A DNA stretch of 64,000 bases from Ilyonectria destructans (Eukaryota; Ascomycota; Sordariomycetes; Hypocreales; Nectriaceae), in assembly GCA_020740775.1 (NCBI GenBank), contig JAHEWK010000003.1, positions 3,162,001 to 3,226,000 on the forward strand, in the 5' to 3' direction. Below are positions 35,401-48,130 of the stretch, piece after piece. The translations under genes and the position numbers were made by a program. Position 1 is the stretch's first letter. Every line of letters starts with the position of its first letter. Below the pieces are notes generated by a model, which did no database searches, was not told the DNA's origin, and saw only the letters and a list, made by a program, of their open reading frames with translations.

Positions 35401-38400
35401 TGTTGCACGAGCCGCAGCTGCAGCGAACTTTGGAAAGGAAGTTATTTTTGACTTCGATGTCAAGGAAAATTACCACGAGATGCAAATCAACGTCAGGAAC
35501 GAGCCTCGGAGCATCTCACTCCTGCAAATCCCTCCAACGAATGGCCGCATCACAAGCCATATTGGCCAGACTGAGCATTCAGTTACGGTCCTTTCATCGC
35601 TTGAAGTTGTGGAACTGGACGCTTCCGCAGTCTACAGTCTACTCACTGCGCTGAACAAGCCGCAGATATCTAGTGCTATTCAGGAGTTGCAACAGCAAAC
35701 CAAGCTCATCAAAGGTCACATCTCTGACATCTTTGGCTCAGACGGAACAGACACGCCCAAACAAGTAATTCCAGCGACTGAGCCGAACCTGAAGCTTGTC
35801 TACAATGTCCATCTGACCCTGGCTGGCTTACATGTATTTGCCAACACATCTTTGAAGTCGGACATCGAACCCCTTGCTCGTGTACTCTTCTCTCTGGACA
35901 GAGCTCATTTACATGCCTCCAACAGGCACGAAGCGGAGGGGCCTATTCTCAAGTATCCCGAGCTACACGTGAATCTTAGCCAAATCGGCCTTGACATTCG
36001 AAGAGGCCACGAGGGCTCCATGAGATCGTGCGGAAGCCTTGGGGTGGGAGTTACCGTTTCCGCCAGTTCCAACATGGGCGATGATGGGAAAGAAACTTGG
36101 TCCTTCAATTTCAGCAGCGACGATTTCGAGTGTAAGCTTGCTCCAGAAACCATTTCAACCGTTGTCGACGTTCTTGGCTATATGGGCGAGAAGATCAAGG
36201 ACCTCGATACCTCTCGCGAGCTGGACTACCTGCGAAAACTAAGACAGTCCAAGCCGAAGATCACGATCAACGGCGACGAGGAACTGCCAGATGATGCCGA
36301 TTTCATCGACTCAGTATTGGCAGCTGTGAAATATCATTTCGAACTTCGAAACATTCGAGTCTGCTGGATCGTCGCAGACAGCCTTGATGACCAGTCTAGT
36401 CGTAAGGAGGATCTCGTCCTGTCTCTGAAGCTCTTCCAGTTCGGTACAAGGACCAGGCATTCAGCTCGGTTGGCCATTGAGAACTTCCAGATCCAGATGG
36501 TACCACCTGGCCAGGACATGAGCCTCCGATCCCTCCATTCGGCCCTCCTTCCCGAAGTCATCTTCAACATTGCCTATGTCTCCACCGCGGAGGCCCGCCG
36601 TATGGCGTTCCAGGTTGTGGGCGAGTCTCTCGATCTTCGCCTGACGTCAGGCTTCATCGTACCCGCTGCTCACCTTGCCGAATCGATTTCGCTTTCGACG
36701 AAGAATGTGCAGCAGGCATCGACACAATGGAACACTGTGGTGGCACCACCTGACAAGAAGCCAAGCCAGGCGGCCAAGAAAGAACCCCACCGAAGTATCT
36801 TTGGCAACAAGAGATTGGAGAATCTGCTTGTCGATGCAGATTTCGCGGGTGCTGTCGTTTACGTGTCAAGCAAGAGGGCTATGGATGACTCTGTGAATTC
36901 AAGACATGGACGCCCCTCTTTGGCTGGCAAATATGGTCAATTCAACGCAGATGATTCTGGCAGTGGAGCCGTCCTCCGCAGTCCTGGGTTGGCTTGGAAG
37001 GTTGAGTATCGAGACAATGGAGAAGAAGATCCTTCGCTCTATGGCGAGATCAAGGTTGACGCCTCCAGTAACATTCTCTATCCATCAGTTGTTCCGCTAG
37101 TGATGGACATGATGTCAAGTGTGAAGGAGGTTGTCAAGGACGACGAAGAAGATGAGCCATCCGAGCAGCCGGAGTCATCAAAGACCAAGCCTGAAAAGTC
37201 TGGGGATGAGGATAACATCCTTACCGCAGACCCAAGCGCCGTTCTAGGTCGCCTGAAGCTCAACCTGGGTCTGCGTATCTGCAGACAAGAGTTCTCCCTC
37301 AGTTGCCAACCGATCGCGCGCGTTGCTGCCACGACATGCTTTGACAACATCTACTTCACGGTCAATACCGTGCGTTCCGTGGAGCAGGGCAACTTCTTCG
37401 CGATTTCGGGAGCATTTACCAAGCTGCACGCGTCCGTTCAGCATGTGTACTCGAGGGAATCGACCGCAAGCTTCGAGCTCGACTCTATCACACTGTCTTT
37501 CATGAACAGCAAGCACTTCAGTGGAACCAGTGGAGTGTCCGCCATCATCAACGTTAGCCCCATGGTAGTAGCCATCAACGCCAAACAAGCGCAAGACTTC
37601 TTGCTCTTCCGAGAGATTTGGTATCCCAGCGAGCTACGTCAAGGGTCTTCAGCACCAGTGCCGAAACTCCAGCCCGAAACTTCGCAGGGTCACTTGGTGC
37701 AGCGATATCAGCAGGTGGCAGCGACAGCTGCGTTTCCTTGGACGGCAACTATATCAATTGCCGCTCTTGATGTCACCATCGACCTGGGACAGGCCATTGG
37801 AAAGTCGGCATTTGCGATTAATAACTTCTGGATTTCCTCTAAGAAGACATCAGACTGGGAGCAGAACCTCTGTCTGGGTTTCGATAAGATCGGAGTCGAC
37901 TGCACGGGGCGGCTGAGTGGATTCGTTGCATTGCAAGATTTCAGACTTCGAACCTCGATTCAGTGGCCGAAACGAGAGGAGGCGTTGAACGAGACGCCCT
38001 TGATTCAGGCCTCGATCGGCTTCAACGCATTCCGAGTTAAGGCGGCCTTCGACTATCAAGCCTTCTTGGTTGCCGACATTACCTCGCTCGAGTTCTTGAT
38101 GTACAATGTGCGCGAGAGCCATGACGGTAGTGGAGATCGACTGGTTGCAATCTTTGACGGAGAAGCTGTCCAAGTCTTCGGTACGACGACGTCAGCAGCA
38201 CAAGGTATTGCTTTGTGGCAAGCCATCAAGAAGCTGGTCCAAGAAAGAAAAGAGAGCTTCGAGACTTCCCTGAAAGAGATTGAAAAGTTCATGAAACGAA
38301 GGTCGGCTGCCTCTCGAACGGCGATGCCCCAGGTTGTCCCAACACCTAAGCTTCGTGAGGAGGACACCATTTCCAAGTCTCCCATCTCTCTGGACACAGA

Positions 38401-39169
38401 TGTTGTGGTTACGCTCAAGGCACTGAACCTGGGCGTGTTCCCAAGCACCTTCTCCGACCACCAGGTTTTCAAGGTGGAAGCCCTCAACGCATACACTCGG
38501 TTTGCAGCTAGCTTGGAACAGCGACGCATCCACAGCATCCTCAAAATGATGCTGGGGCAGCTTCGAATTGGACTTGCGGGCGTGAGAAATGTGGAGGCGC
38601 CGAAGACGCTCAGTGAGATCTCGGTGGAGGACGTTGTTCAGCGAGCAACTGGATCCCGCGGCGGAACGATCCTCAACGTCCCGCAGGTATCAGCAGTCAT
38701 GGAGACGTGGCAAAAACCGCAGGCCAACCAAATCGACTACATCTTCAAGAGTGCGTTTGAAGGCAAGGTGGAAGTTGGCTGGAACTTCTCACGAGTCAGC
38801 TACATCCGTGGCATGTTTGCCAACCACTCCAAGGCGCTGGAGCAGATTTGGGGCAAGGAGCTGCCGCTGACAGCGGTCAAGATTACGGGAGTGCCTGGGA
38901 CGGAGGCGGAGCAGCGGGAAGGCGAACAGCAGAAGATTACGGCCGAGGTCAATGTGCCGCAGTCCAAGTACGACTACGTCGCGTTGGAGGCGCCCGTCAT
39001 CGAGACGCCGCAGTTGCGTGACATGGGAGAGGCAACGCCACCGCTGGAATGGATCGGACTGCACCGCGATAGGTTGCCTAACCTGACGCATCAAATTGTG
39101 ATTGTGTCACTGTTGGAGTTGGTCGGCGAGGTGGAGGACGCATATTCTTCGATCTTGGGATCGTCGTGA
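29472..39169 (+). CDS. csf1: Csf1 bridge-like lipid-transfer protein (BLTP1/Tweek family)
   Basis: Two exons: 29472-29542 and 29602-39169; 3212 aa. The 59-nt intron splits a Tyr codon and joins PKFNY to EFLIFVALCG. The second exon is a single uninterrupted frame of 9.6 kb. The N-terminus carries one membrane helix (about residues 25-45) then the conserved Csf1 block: LLYFNRVFASIVSYGIR, YIDVRAVQISLLGGRIFF, YHGENETFMVQHGYITWRYW. The rest is the long beta-rich groove protein with disordered Ser/Glu loops (e.g. near residues 1150-1230 and 2500-2530). In yeast, Csf1 sits in the ER membrane at contact sites and moves phospholipids, supporting low-temperature growth and GPI-anchor synthesis. Length exceeds yeast Csf1 by about 250 residues, usual for filamentous fungi. 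Function is inferred from the family. Confidence 0.92.
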
Positions 39170-40924
39170 GGAGAGTTCTCGTGGAGTGGGTGTGCTGAGT
39201 GTTGCCCGTGTGAGTCATTCGGTGGGAGCTATGCAAGCAAGCGAGGCGTTTTCATTCCGGGGTGATGTGTTTTATGTATAGATGAAAGTTTGGAGAGTTA
39301 CTCATGGGGTAAAACTAATACTATGAATCAAGTCTACGAATTGCGTGCGTGTACGCCTTGTATCGCGCCCGTTGGGTCATGGCATGTAAGTGGAGTGATT
39401 GGTCATGGTTCTTGAAGCTGTACTGTAAGTTACGAAGTAAGGTAGTTAGCCGGGAGAGCTCAGCCCCGCTTCAGCCGAGCTTGACCTATGTAAGACATGC
39501 CCGATTGGGCAGCTACCTGAAGATGAAGCAGCTTGACTAATTGCCTGCCTCCCATCTCTATTGCGTCCCATTGGGTCTTTTGGACATGCTCCAATTGGAA
39601 CAGGGCGACGGATCGAGCGGATGGCAGGCCGACAGCTCTGTGGGTGGTCCAATGGCAGACAGCAGAGGCCAGACCCGTGGCTTGAAGATTTCTGAGCTGG
39701 AGGGGGGCTGGTACATTCACAGGTTGGGCGGCGGGAGTAGTTTCTTGGTGCTGAGGAACCGGGGAGATACCTGTTGCAGAGATGGTGGCCGGGTACCATT
39801 CCGTCCAGACCATGGATGCTTGCGGTTGTGGCGGGCTTGCGGCCATGGCGGGGCAATCTATGGAGGTGTTTTTTTTTTGTGCGAGCTCTGTTGCTGGAGC
39901 TGCCACAGCTTAGAAAGCATCCCCTCTTGGCCCACACCAAAATGCAACAGAGCCACCAGCATGAACAAGCATCTGAACAAGCACCGTGACAAGCATGCAC
40001 AGTCACGAACGGCATCCAGCGTCCGGTGAATCAAAGCTCAAACGCCGAAGAAGCAATGCCGAGTCACCAGGCGGGAGGCAAGCTCGATGCCGAATGATCA
40101 ATGGGGCGTTGCGGGCGGGACTGGGAGGGGCGTTGCTGGGCGCAAACGCATGCCGTCATAGGCTGGTCACACTATGGTCTTGGTGAGCGGGGGAAACGAG
40201 AATCTTTCCCTTGCGAACAGGGGAACAGGGGATATCTGGCTATCCCTTTGCTATGCAAAGCATCATCTGCAGATAATCGCCTCTCTCGGAGAAGAGTCAC
40301 AGACGACCGCTTTTGGTAGTTTCGGTAGGATTTGGATTCGGTCTGGCTCAGTACACACAGCCAGTCAGACAGTGAATCAACCCACTCAGCCCGGCCAAAG
40401 CTACCTGGTCGAAGCTACCGGTGCCAACCTTCGCATGGAAGGTTACCCGAGATATCTCCTGGGTCGGGTCGGCATGGCGGCGAATCAGGGTTGGTGCCCT
40501 TTTTTGTGCGTGGGTGGTGCGCGTTGTGGTGCGCGTGTGGGTGCGTTGCTGTCTCTGGACTCGAGTTTACAGTGGTCCTCAGTGGTCCTCAGTGGTCCCC
40601 TGGGGGTGCTATCTCACTGAGCCGAACCCCTCCATCCCACTGATCCCACTGCCCCTCCCCCTCCTCCGTGAGAGAAAAAAACGAGCTCCCGGCGGGCAGA
40701 AAATCCTGCCCAGCAGCATCCGCCCAGCAGCCCAGCCAGCTCAGCCAGCCCACTGAGCGACCTCCCAGTGGCGGGGTTGCCCAGCTGGCTGCCAGGCTGC
40801 CCCACCAAAAAACCCACCCTTTTTTTAGCCCAATTTTTTTTCCCTCGCCTGTCGCAGCTGGTGCGGCGTGCGGCGTGTGGCCCTGTGTGGCGTGTGGCCT
40901 TGTGGTCCAACTTTGCCGTCGCCG
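39170..40924. other. Intergenic upstream of EF2
   Basis: About 1.75 kb after csf1. It contains three tandem AGTGGTCCTC units at 40571-40600. A 148-codon minus-strand frame at 39460-39906 has no recognisable domain. Nothing supported as a gene. Confidence 0.5.
40571..40600. repeat. Tandem 10-bp repeat
   Basis: Three copies of AGTGGTCCTC (last base varies) in the EF2 upstream region. Confidence 0.8.
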
Positions 40925-41243
40925 GGGTCGTCACATCCTCCTCCACCCTCTTTCCCCTCCCACCCTCCTCTCTCCCTCCCACCCTCCTCTCTCCCTCCCT
41001 CTTCTCTTTTTTCCCTTCTTCCCAACCTTCCTCAAGGGACGCATAAAAGAGCGACAGTGGTTTCCCCCCCCTCGCTGTCCCTCCACCACCGACACTTCGA
41101 ACGTTGCCCTCACGAGGCACCGCTTTGCATCTTGCACCAAGGATTCAGATCGCGGGGTGAACTTGACCCCGCTCTGTTCCACATCAACAACTTCGACTTT
41201 TCACACCAACACATAGTCAGGTCATCTCATCAATACCGCCAAG
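40925..41243 (+). promoter_or_regulatory. CT-rich core promoter and 5' leader of EF2
   Basis: Strong pyrimidine tract (40931-41030) including a 19-bp direct repeat of CACCCTCCTCTCTCCCTCC at 40961-40998, followed by the leader to the ATG at 41244. CT-rich tracts before the transcription start are a feature of highly expressed filamentous-fungus genes. The exact start site cannot be seen. Confidence 0.6.
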
Positions 41244-44106
41244 ATGGTCAAGTAAGTCGCCTCTTTCTTCAATCTGCCTTGCGTCAGCATCGTCGCCGTC
41301 GTAGATGGCTTCAGCAGGCTTTTCTCAGCTTCGTTGCTGGTGCTGGTGCGGGTGCTGCTCCTGCTCCCACCCACCACTTGCTACATACCACCGCCACCAA
41401 TTTTTATACCCCGCTCGGAGATAAGCTACGACAAGTCCATGAACTGACATGATGCCAAAATAGCTTCACCATCGACGAGATCCGGAAGCTTATGGACAAG
41501 CCTACCAATGTCCGTAACATGTCCGTTATTGCCCACGTCGACCACGGCAAGTCTACCCTCACCGACTCCCTGCTCGCCAAGGCCGGTATCATCTCCTCCG
41601 CAAAGGCTGGTGATGCTCGAGCCACCGACACGCGTGCAGACGAACAGGAACGTGGTATCACCATCAAGTCTACCGCCATCACCCTGTACGGTCAGCTTGG
41701 CCCTGACGACGATGTCTCCGAGATTCTCAACCAGAAGACCGACGGCAAGGATTTCTTGATCAACCTCATTGACTCCCCCGGTCACGTTGATTTCTCCTCT
41801 GAGGTCACTGCTGCTCTCCGTGTCACTGATGGTGCTCTCGTCGTCGTCGACACCGTCGAGGGTGTCTGTGTCCAGACCGAGACCGTGCTCCGACAGGCCC
41901 TTGGTGAGCGCATCAAGCCCGTCATCATCATCAACAAGGTCGATCGTGCTCTTCTTGAGCTCCAGGTTTCCAAGGAGGATCTTTACCAGTCCTTCTCCCG
42001 AACCATCGAGTCCGTCAACGTCATCATCTCCACCTACTTCGACAAGAGCCTCGGTGACGTCCAGGTCTACCCCGAGAAGGGTACCGTTGCCTTCGGTTCC
42101 GGTCTCCACGGCTGGGCTTTCACCATTCGCCAGTTCGCTGTCCGATATGCCAAGAAGTTCGGTGTTGACCGTGCCAAGATGATGGAGCGTCTCTGGGTTA
42201 GTTCATTCATCCCTTGTTCTAAAATGCTATAATGTGACTAACATGCTGTTATGTAGGGCGACAACTTCTTCAACCCCAAGACCAAGAAGTGGACCAAGAA
42301 CGGCACCTTCGAGGGTAAGCAGCTCGAGCGTGCTTTCTGCCAGTTCATCCTGGACCCCATCTTCAAGATCTTCGCCGCCGTCATGAACTTCAAGAACGAC
42401 GAGATCACCAACCTCCTCGAGAAGCTCAGCCTCAAGCTCTCTGCCGATGATCGCGAGAAGGAGGGCAAGCAACTCCTCAAGGTCGTCATGCGCACCTTCC
42501 TCCCCGCTGCCGACTCTCTCCTCGAGATGTTGATTCTCCACCTCCCCTCCCCCGTCACCGCTCAGCGCTACCGTGTTGAGACCCTGTACGAGGGTCCCGC
42601 CGACGATGAGGCCGCCATTGGTATCCGCGACTGCGACCCCAAGGCTCCCCTCATGCTTTACGTCTCCAAGATGGTGCCCACTTCCGACAAGGGCCGATTC
42701 TACGCCTTCGGTCGTGTCTTCGCTGGTACCGTCCGATCCGGTCTCAAGGTCCGCATCCAGGGCCCCAACTACATCCCTGGCAAGAAGGACGATCTCTTCA
42801 TCAAGGCCATTCAGCGCACTGTCCTGATGATGGGTGGCAAGGTCGACCCCATCGACGACATGCCTGCCGGTAACATTGTTGGTCTGGTTGGTATTGATCA
42901 GTTCCTGCTCAAGTCTGGTACCCTTACCACCAGCGACACCGCCCACAACCTCAAGGTCATGAAGTTCTCCGTCTCCCCCGTCGTTCAGCGCTCCGTCCAG
43001 GTCAAGAACGCCCAGGATCTCCCCAAGCTTGTCGAGGGTCTCAAGCGTCTCTCCAAGTCCGACCCCTGTGTCCTGACCTTCACCAACGAGTCTGGTGAGC
43101 ACGTCGTCGCTGGTGCCGGTGAGCTGCATCTCGAGATTTGCCTCAACGATCTCCAGAACGACCACGCTGGTGTTCCCCTGACCATCTCCGACCCCGTCGT
43201 CCAGTACCGTGAGACCGTCACCGGCAAGTCCAGCATCACTGCTCTGTCCAAGTCTCCCAACAAGCACAACCGTCTGTACATGATTGCTGAGCCCATCGAG
43301 GAGGAGCTGTCCCTCGCTATCGAGGGTGGCAAGGTCAGTGCTCGTGACGATTTCAAGCTCCGTGCCCGTGTCCTCGCCGACGAGTACGGCTGGGATGTCA
43401 CCGACGCCCGAAAGATCTGGACCTTCGGTCCCGACGGTACCGGTGCCAACCTGTTGGTCGACCAGACCAAGGCCGTCCAGTACCTCAACGAAATCAAGGA
43501 CTCCGTCGTCTCTGGTTTCCAGTGGGCTAGCCGAGAGGGTCCCATTGCCGAGGAGCCCATGCGATCCGTCCGCTTCAACCTTATGGATGTCACCCTCCAC
43601 GCCGATGCCATCCACCGTGGTGGAGGCCAGCTTATCCCCACTGCCCGTCGTGTCCTGTACGCCGCTTCCCTGCTTGCCGAGCCCGCTCTTCTCGAGCCCG
43701 TCTACTTGGTCGAGATCCAGGTCCCCGAGCAGGCCATGGGTGGTGTCTACGGTGTCCTTACCCGACGACGTGGTCACGTCTTCAACGAGGAGCAGCGCCC
43801 CGGTACTCCCCTTTTCAACATCAAGGCCTACCTCCCCGTTCTGGAGTCTTTCGGCTTCAACGCCGATCTGCGCCAGGCCACTTCCGGACAGGCCTTCCCC
43901 CAGTCCGTCTTCGACCATTGGCAGGCTCTGCCCGGTGGCTCTCCCCTCGACAACACCTCCAAGGTCGGAACCATCGTCACCGAGATGCGCAAGCGCAAGG
44001 GTCTCAAGGTCGACGTGCCCGGTGTCGAGAACGTAAGTTTTACCCGCTCTCTTTGTGAAAAAGCCAGCGCGCTAACGAATATTTCCAGTACTACGACAAG
44101 CTGTAA
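41244..44106 (+). CDS. eft2: Translation elongation factor 2 (eEF2)
   Basis: Four exons: 41244-41251, 41464-42196, 42257-44032, 44089-44106; 844 aa, the usual length. Exon 1 is only 8 nt (Met-Val plus two bases) and exon 4 only 18 nt (YYDKL and stop). Intron 1 is 212 nt. GTPase motifs: AHVDHGKST (about residues 25-33), the switch region with [16 protein letters not shown] (Thr57/59 region, target of eEF2 kinase in other eukaryotes), DSPGHVDF and NKVDR. The diphthamide site is His700 in [10 protein letters not shown]. The C-terminus PGVENYYDKL is invariant. eEF2 moves tRNA and mRNA through the ribosome with GTP hydrolysis in the cytosol. Codon usage is strongly biased to C-ending codons, as expected for a very highly expressed gene. 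Confidence 0.98.
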
Positions 44107-44879
44107 GCGGCTTCCTGATGTGTCGATGGAACCACGATTCGTGCCAAAGTGGGCACAAAAGATCAACCAGCTTGTATTAAAGATTTGGGACGTATGCCCA
44201 ATCCTATGGAGGAGCTCCCTCTGAGTCCAGGAGGGCATGCTGAGCGAATACCAAAAGAAAAAAGTCGAGAGCTGGGTTGATGCGAGACACCAAGGAAGCT
44301 CGGTTTGGCTTTCATGTAGTTACGTCACCATTTGATGAGTTGAAACACGTTTAGAAAGAAGTTAAAAAGATGCCTGTGCCTATGTGACTTGGAGTGAATC
44401 AAAGACTGCCTGCTAGAATTCCGCGAATTTCACGTTGGATCATGTTGCTCTCAGAATGGGTGCTACTTGCAGTCAAGTCGGAATGATATGATACAATCGG
44501 ACCATGGCTTAGTAGATCTAAACAAGGCCTACTGATTTTTCTTTTTCGAAGCAGGCGCGGCATGTTAGTTGATGTTGGACTTAATTAATTATGGCGTTCC
44601 TAGGTCCCTTGTCTTTGCTTGCTTTTGCGAGAGCTGGCGAGTGGTGCTCCGAGAGTCCGAATTGGCGGCGACTCGGCCGGCTGTGACGACAGTTCGGCGC
44701 CGCAAGAGCTAAAATTAGGCGTGCACCTCTCCAACCTCGCAACCTCAGACGAAGAGCGACACCCCAAATCTGCGATCTTCACCAAAAGCAACAAAAGCGC
44801 CAACAAATTTATTCGGAGTGCCCTCATGCGCTACGACCACTGCATTCCGTCCTCCTCCCTGCCCCGTGGCGTGTGAGCC
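44107..44879. other. Intergenic between EF2 and the RNA-binding protein gene
   Basis: 3' region of EF2 followed by the presumed promoter of the next gene. No other gene supported. Confidence 0.6.
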
Positions 44880-47317
44880 ATGTTGTTCCCCGAAGAAGAT
44901 GCGCCGATGCTGAAGGCGTGGATTGTCAAGCGCATCGAAAACACGTCGGTTGCCCCCGTGGTCCTCGAGGCTCCCTTCGAGGCTCAGCGATCAATGCCTA
45001 TACTGACTCGTGTTCCAATAGGTCCGATGCAGATGCCGATGTCCTTGCCGAATATGTCATTGCCCTGCTGAAGCATGATGGCGACCGCGACGCGGTGCGG
45101 AAGCTTTGCGAGCAGGAGATTCCCGACTTTTTATCAGAAGGTACGCATGCACCCAGAATGAGCTCACCTTGGACCACGGCGCGGATGCCTGTGGGCTATG
45201 CCATACTTGTATTTACCAGCTGCTAACACTGAGGCGCAAAACTACAGATCCCAAGGCCTTCCTCGACGATGTTTTCCAGGCCATCACCTACAAGACGTAC
45301 ATACCTGGCGCTCCGCCACCGCCGAAGTTCAGTTCCGAACTGCCTCCCACACAGCCCGCTTCCTTCGACAGTGGCGCTCCCAACGGCGGCTCAAGGAAAC
45401 GAGGCTTCCATGACCGAGACGAATTCGACGGGCCCGACACACGAGATGGCTCTAACCAGGCCGGCCGAGCCTACAAGCAACCTCGTCGCGGCGGGCGTGG
45501 CGGGCGAGGCGACGATATGAGAGGCGGTCGCTACGGAGGACCGCCCGGGGCTATGCATGGCTTTCCTTCGCAGCAAGACATGCCCACCTTCGATCCCAAT
45601 AACCCGATGGAGGCCTTTATGCAGCTGCAGGCCATGGGACTTCAGTACCCGGGCATGCCCAAGTTCCCGCAACCATACGGCAGCGGGAGGGGCCAGCCGA
45701 GGCGGAAAGGCCGCTGTCGCGACTTCGACACTAAGGGGTTTTGTTCTCGCGGCAGTACGTGCCAGTACGATCACGGGAACGAGTCCATCTTCATGCCCCA
45801 ATCCATGGGGCTACCTGGTGATGGTAAGTGCTTCAAGCTCCCATGCTGCCTCTCGATCACGCCGTTTGCAACCGTTCTAACCCAGCCTTTCCATCAGATT
45901 ATGACCCCAGTGATTCTATGTTCGCCATGGCAAATGCGCAAAACCATATGAATCCATTCGGGTTCCAGCCCGACATGGGCGGCCGTGGCCGAGGGGGTCG
46001 TAAAAACCGAGGCCCTAAGAAAGGCGGTGCGCGTGCTCCCTTCTCTGCGGACGGCCCAGTCCATGATCGGTCTAAGAGCACCATCGTGATAGAGAATATC
46101 CCGGAGGAAAGCTTTAACGAAGACATGGTCCGGGACTTCTTTTCCCAGTTCGGCAGTATCCAGGAGGTGTCCATGCAGCCGTACAAGCACCTCGCGATTG
46201 TCAAGTACGACAAATGGGGGTCGGCCAACGCAGCCTACAAGTCGCCAAAGGTGATATTCGACAACCGCTTTGTCAAGGTCTTTTGGTACAAGGACGAGTC
46301 GGACATGTTGCCGGCATCAGTGCCCGTCAACGGGGGTAACTGGACCAGCGACCCCAGCGCATCTGCCGACGGCCAGGAGCCGGAGCCGGAAATCGACATG
46401 GAGGAGTTCCAGCGGAGGCAGGATGAGGCCCAAAAGCACCACCAGGAGCGGGAGCTCAAGAGGGCGGAGCTGGAGCGCCAGCGCATAGACCTCGAGCGCC
46501 AACAACAAGAGCTGCTTGCGAGGCACCGCGAGGAGAACGAGAAGCTCCAAAGGAGGCTCACCGGCCAGAGCAGCGAAGGCGGCGACGCGCCGTCGTCGGG
46601 GACAGACATGCTGCGCGCCAAGCTGGCAATGCTGGAGCAGGAGGCCAAGATCCTCGGCATCGACCCTGACGCCGAGGATGATACTGCCAGCTCGTATCAC
46701 CCACCCCGCGGCGGATATCGAGGACGAGGAGCGCCTCGTGGAAGGGGTTACGCCCCGAGGGGACGGGGCAGCGCCCGAGGCCGCGGCGGCAACATGCACG
46801 CGGCGTATGCGCAGTACTCAATCGACAACCGGCCCAAGAAGCTCGCTGTCACGGGCGTGGACTTTACAGCGGCCGAAAAGGACGAAGTGCTGCGTCACTT
46901 CCTTCTGGTAAGATATCCTCTCCTAACTCCCCTATATCCCATATCTATCTTTCCTGTAGCTAATGATATACCCAGAACCTTGGCGAGTTCGAATCCGTTG
47001 ACCCCTCCCCGTCCGTCACCCACGTCTCCTTCCAAGACCGCAAGACGGCTGAGAAGTTCTACTACTCCCTCCATGGAAAAGAACTCCCGGGCGTTGACGG
47101 CCGCTTGGACCTTGCCTGGGTGTCAACCCCGCTGCCGCCCGTTGGGATGAACTCGGTCGACGACAACAACGCCTCCGCCGCGGCCGCAGCCGAAGACAAG
47201 GATGACGCCATGACGGGCTTCAACGAGCCGTCGCATGAGGAAGAGGAGCCCGTGCGACGGAGGGAAGAGAGGGCGGTGGATATGGACTACGAGGTGGCAG
47301 ACGAGGATGGCTGGTGA
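44880..47317 (+). CDS. RNA-binding protein with PWI-like, CCCH and two RRM domains (Rmn1/RBM26-27 type)
   Basis: Five exons: 44880-44944, 45022-45140, 45248-45823, 45898-46907, 46976-47317; 703 aa. Introns are 77, 107, 74 and 68 nt with consistent phases. The N-terminal helical module (PEEDAPMLKAWIVKRIE... ADVLAEYVIALLKHD) is PWI-like. A CCCH finger is at Cys218-x8-Cys-x5-Cys-x3-His237 (GFCSRGSTCQYDH). RRM 1 is near residues 313-390 (STIVIENIPEESF ... HLAIVKYDKW), then a charged coiled coil (about 430-500), an RGG-rich segment, and a second RRM near 563-640 (KLAVTGVDFTAAEK). The end is acidic. Fission-yeast Rmn1 and human RBM26/27 act in nuclear RNA surveillance with the MTREC/PAXT machinery; this role is inferred from domain order. 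Confidence 0.88.
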
Positions 47318-48130
47318 AACTAGATCAGAGAGGTTGTAAATTGTTGAGAAAATGGCTGCTTCAGCGAGACTAGGGGATGCCTTGTTAGATAAATGGGTAT
47401 GATAGGTGTCACGATCACGGTTGGGACGAATCAAAAGGGAAATGAAAAGAATTGGCGGTTTGGGTTTCCTGCCTGATCAGACAGAAGTAGAGAGGGCGTT
47501 GAGCCCTGGAATTGGAATACCCTAGCCAAAAGATTCGGCACTATATATTCGTCTTCAACTTGACGTCCTCTCTCCAGCTCGCGATGACCTCGCTGCTGGG
47601 GCATCTCCCATAATCTCGCCTCTCGCCATGGCCAACATGCCATCATCTCCAGTTGGCCTCCTCTTCCTTTCCATGTCTTCCTTTCCATCCCTCCTTTCTG
47701 TTCCTCCTTTATTCTCCTCCAATCTATCTCCCCAAAATTTCATATCATCCGTCATCCATCATCCATAGGCCTTGCCGGCGGGGTATCGTTGAGATGTAGA
47801 ACAAGCAAAGCACGCCCCCAAAAAAAGAGATAGTCGTCTGCGCCCCGCCGGGTTTTGTTTTATTGTGCGCCGCTCCCCCGTGTTCCATGGTAACTTTTTG
47901 TTGAAAAAGACACCCCCGTTGATGCACCAAGACATAAAATAAAATCAAAAAATCAAAACAGGGAAGTAAGGAAATGAGAAGAAAACGCCCAATGATGCAA
48001 TGATGCTTTATGGTGGTTTTCCGAGACGCATACGCCGAAAAATGTTCCTTTAGGAAAAGAACCAGCGCATCCGTTTTGCGACATGAGGTGGGAAGTGTTG
48101 TATTCCCTCCCTGTCGTCGCGTGCGGACGG
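47318..48130. other. Convergent 3' intergenic region
   Basis: Spacer between convergent RNA-binding and MTHFR genes, with A/T-rich runs near 47935-47965. No gene supported. Confidence 0.6.

Noticed and set aside
39446..40015. 189-codon minus-strand frame
   Set aside because: Cys/Ser/Arg-rich composition, overlaps another frame, no domain or splice signals.
42227..43918. 563-codon minus-strand frame opposite EF2
   Set aside because: Antisense shadow produced by C-ending codon bias of EF2; Gly/Asp/Glu/Leu-rich with no domain.
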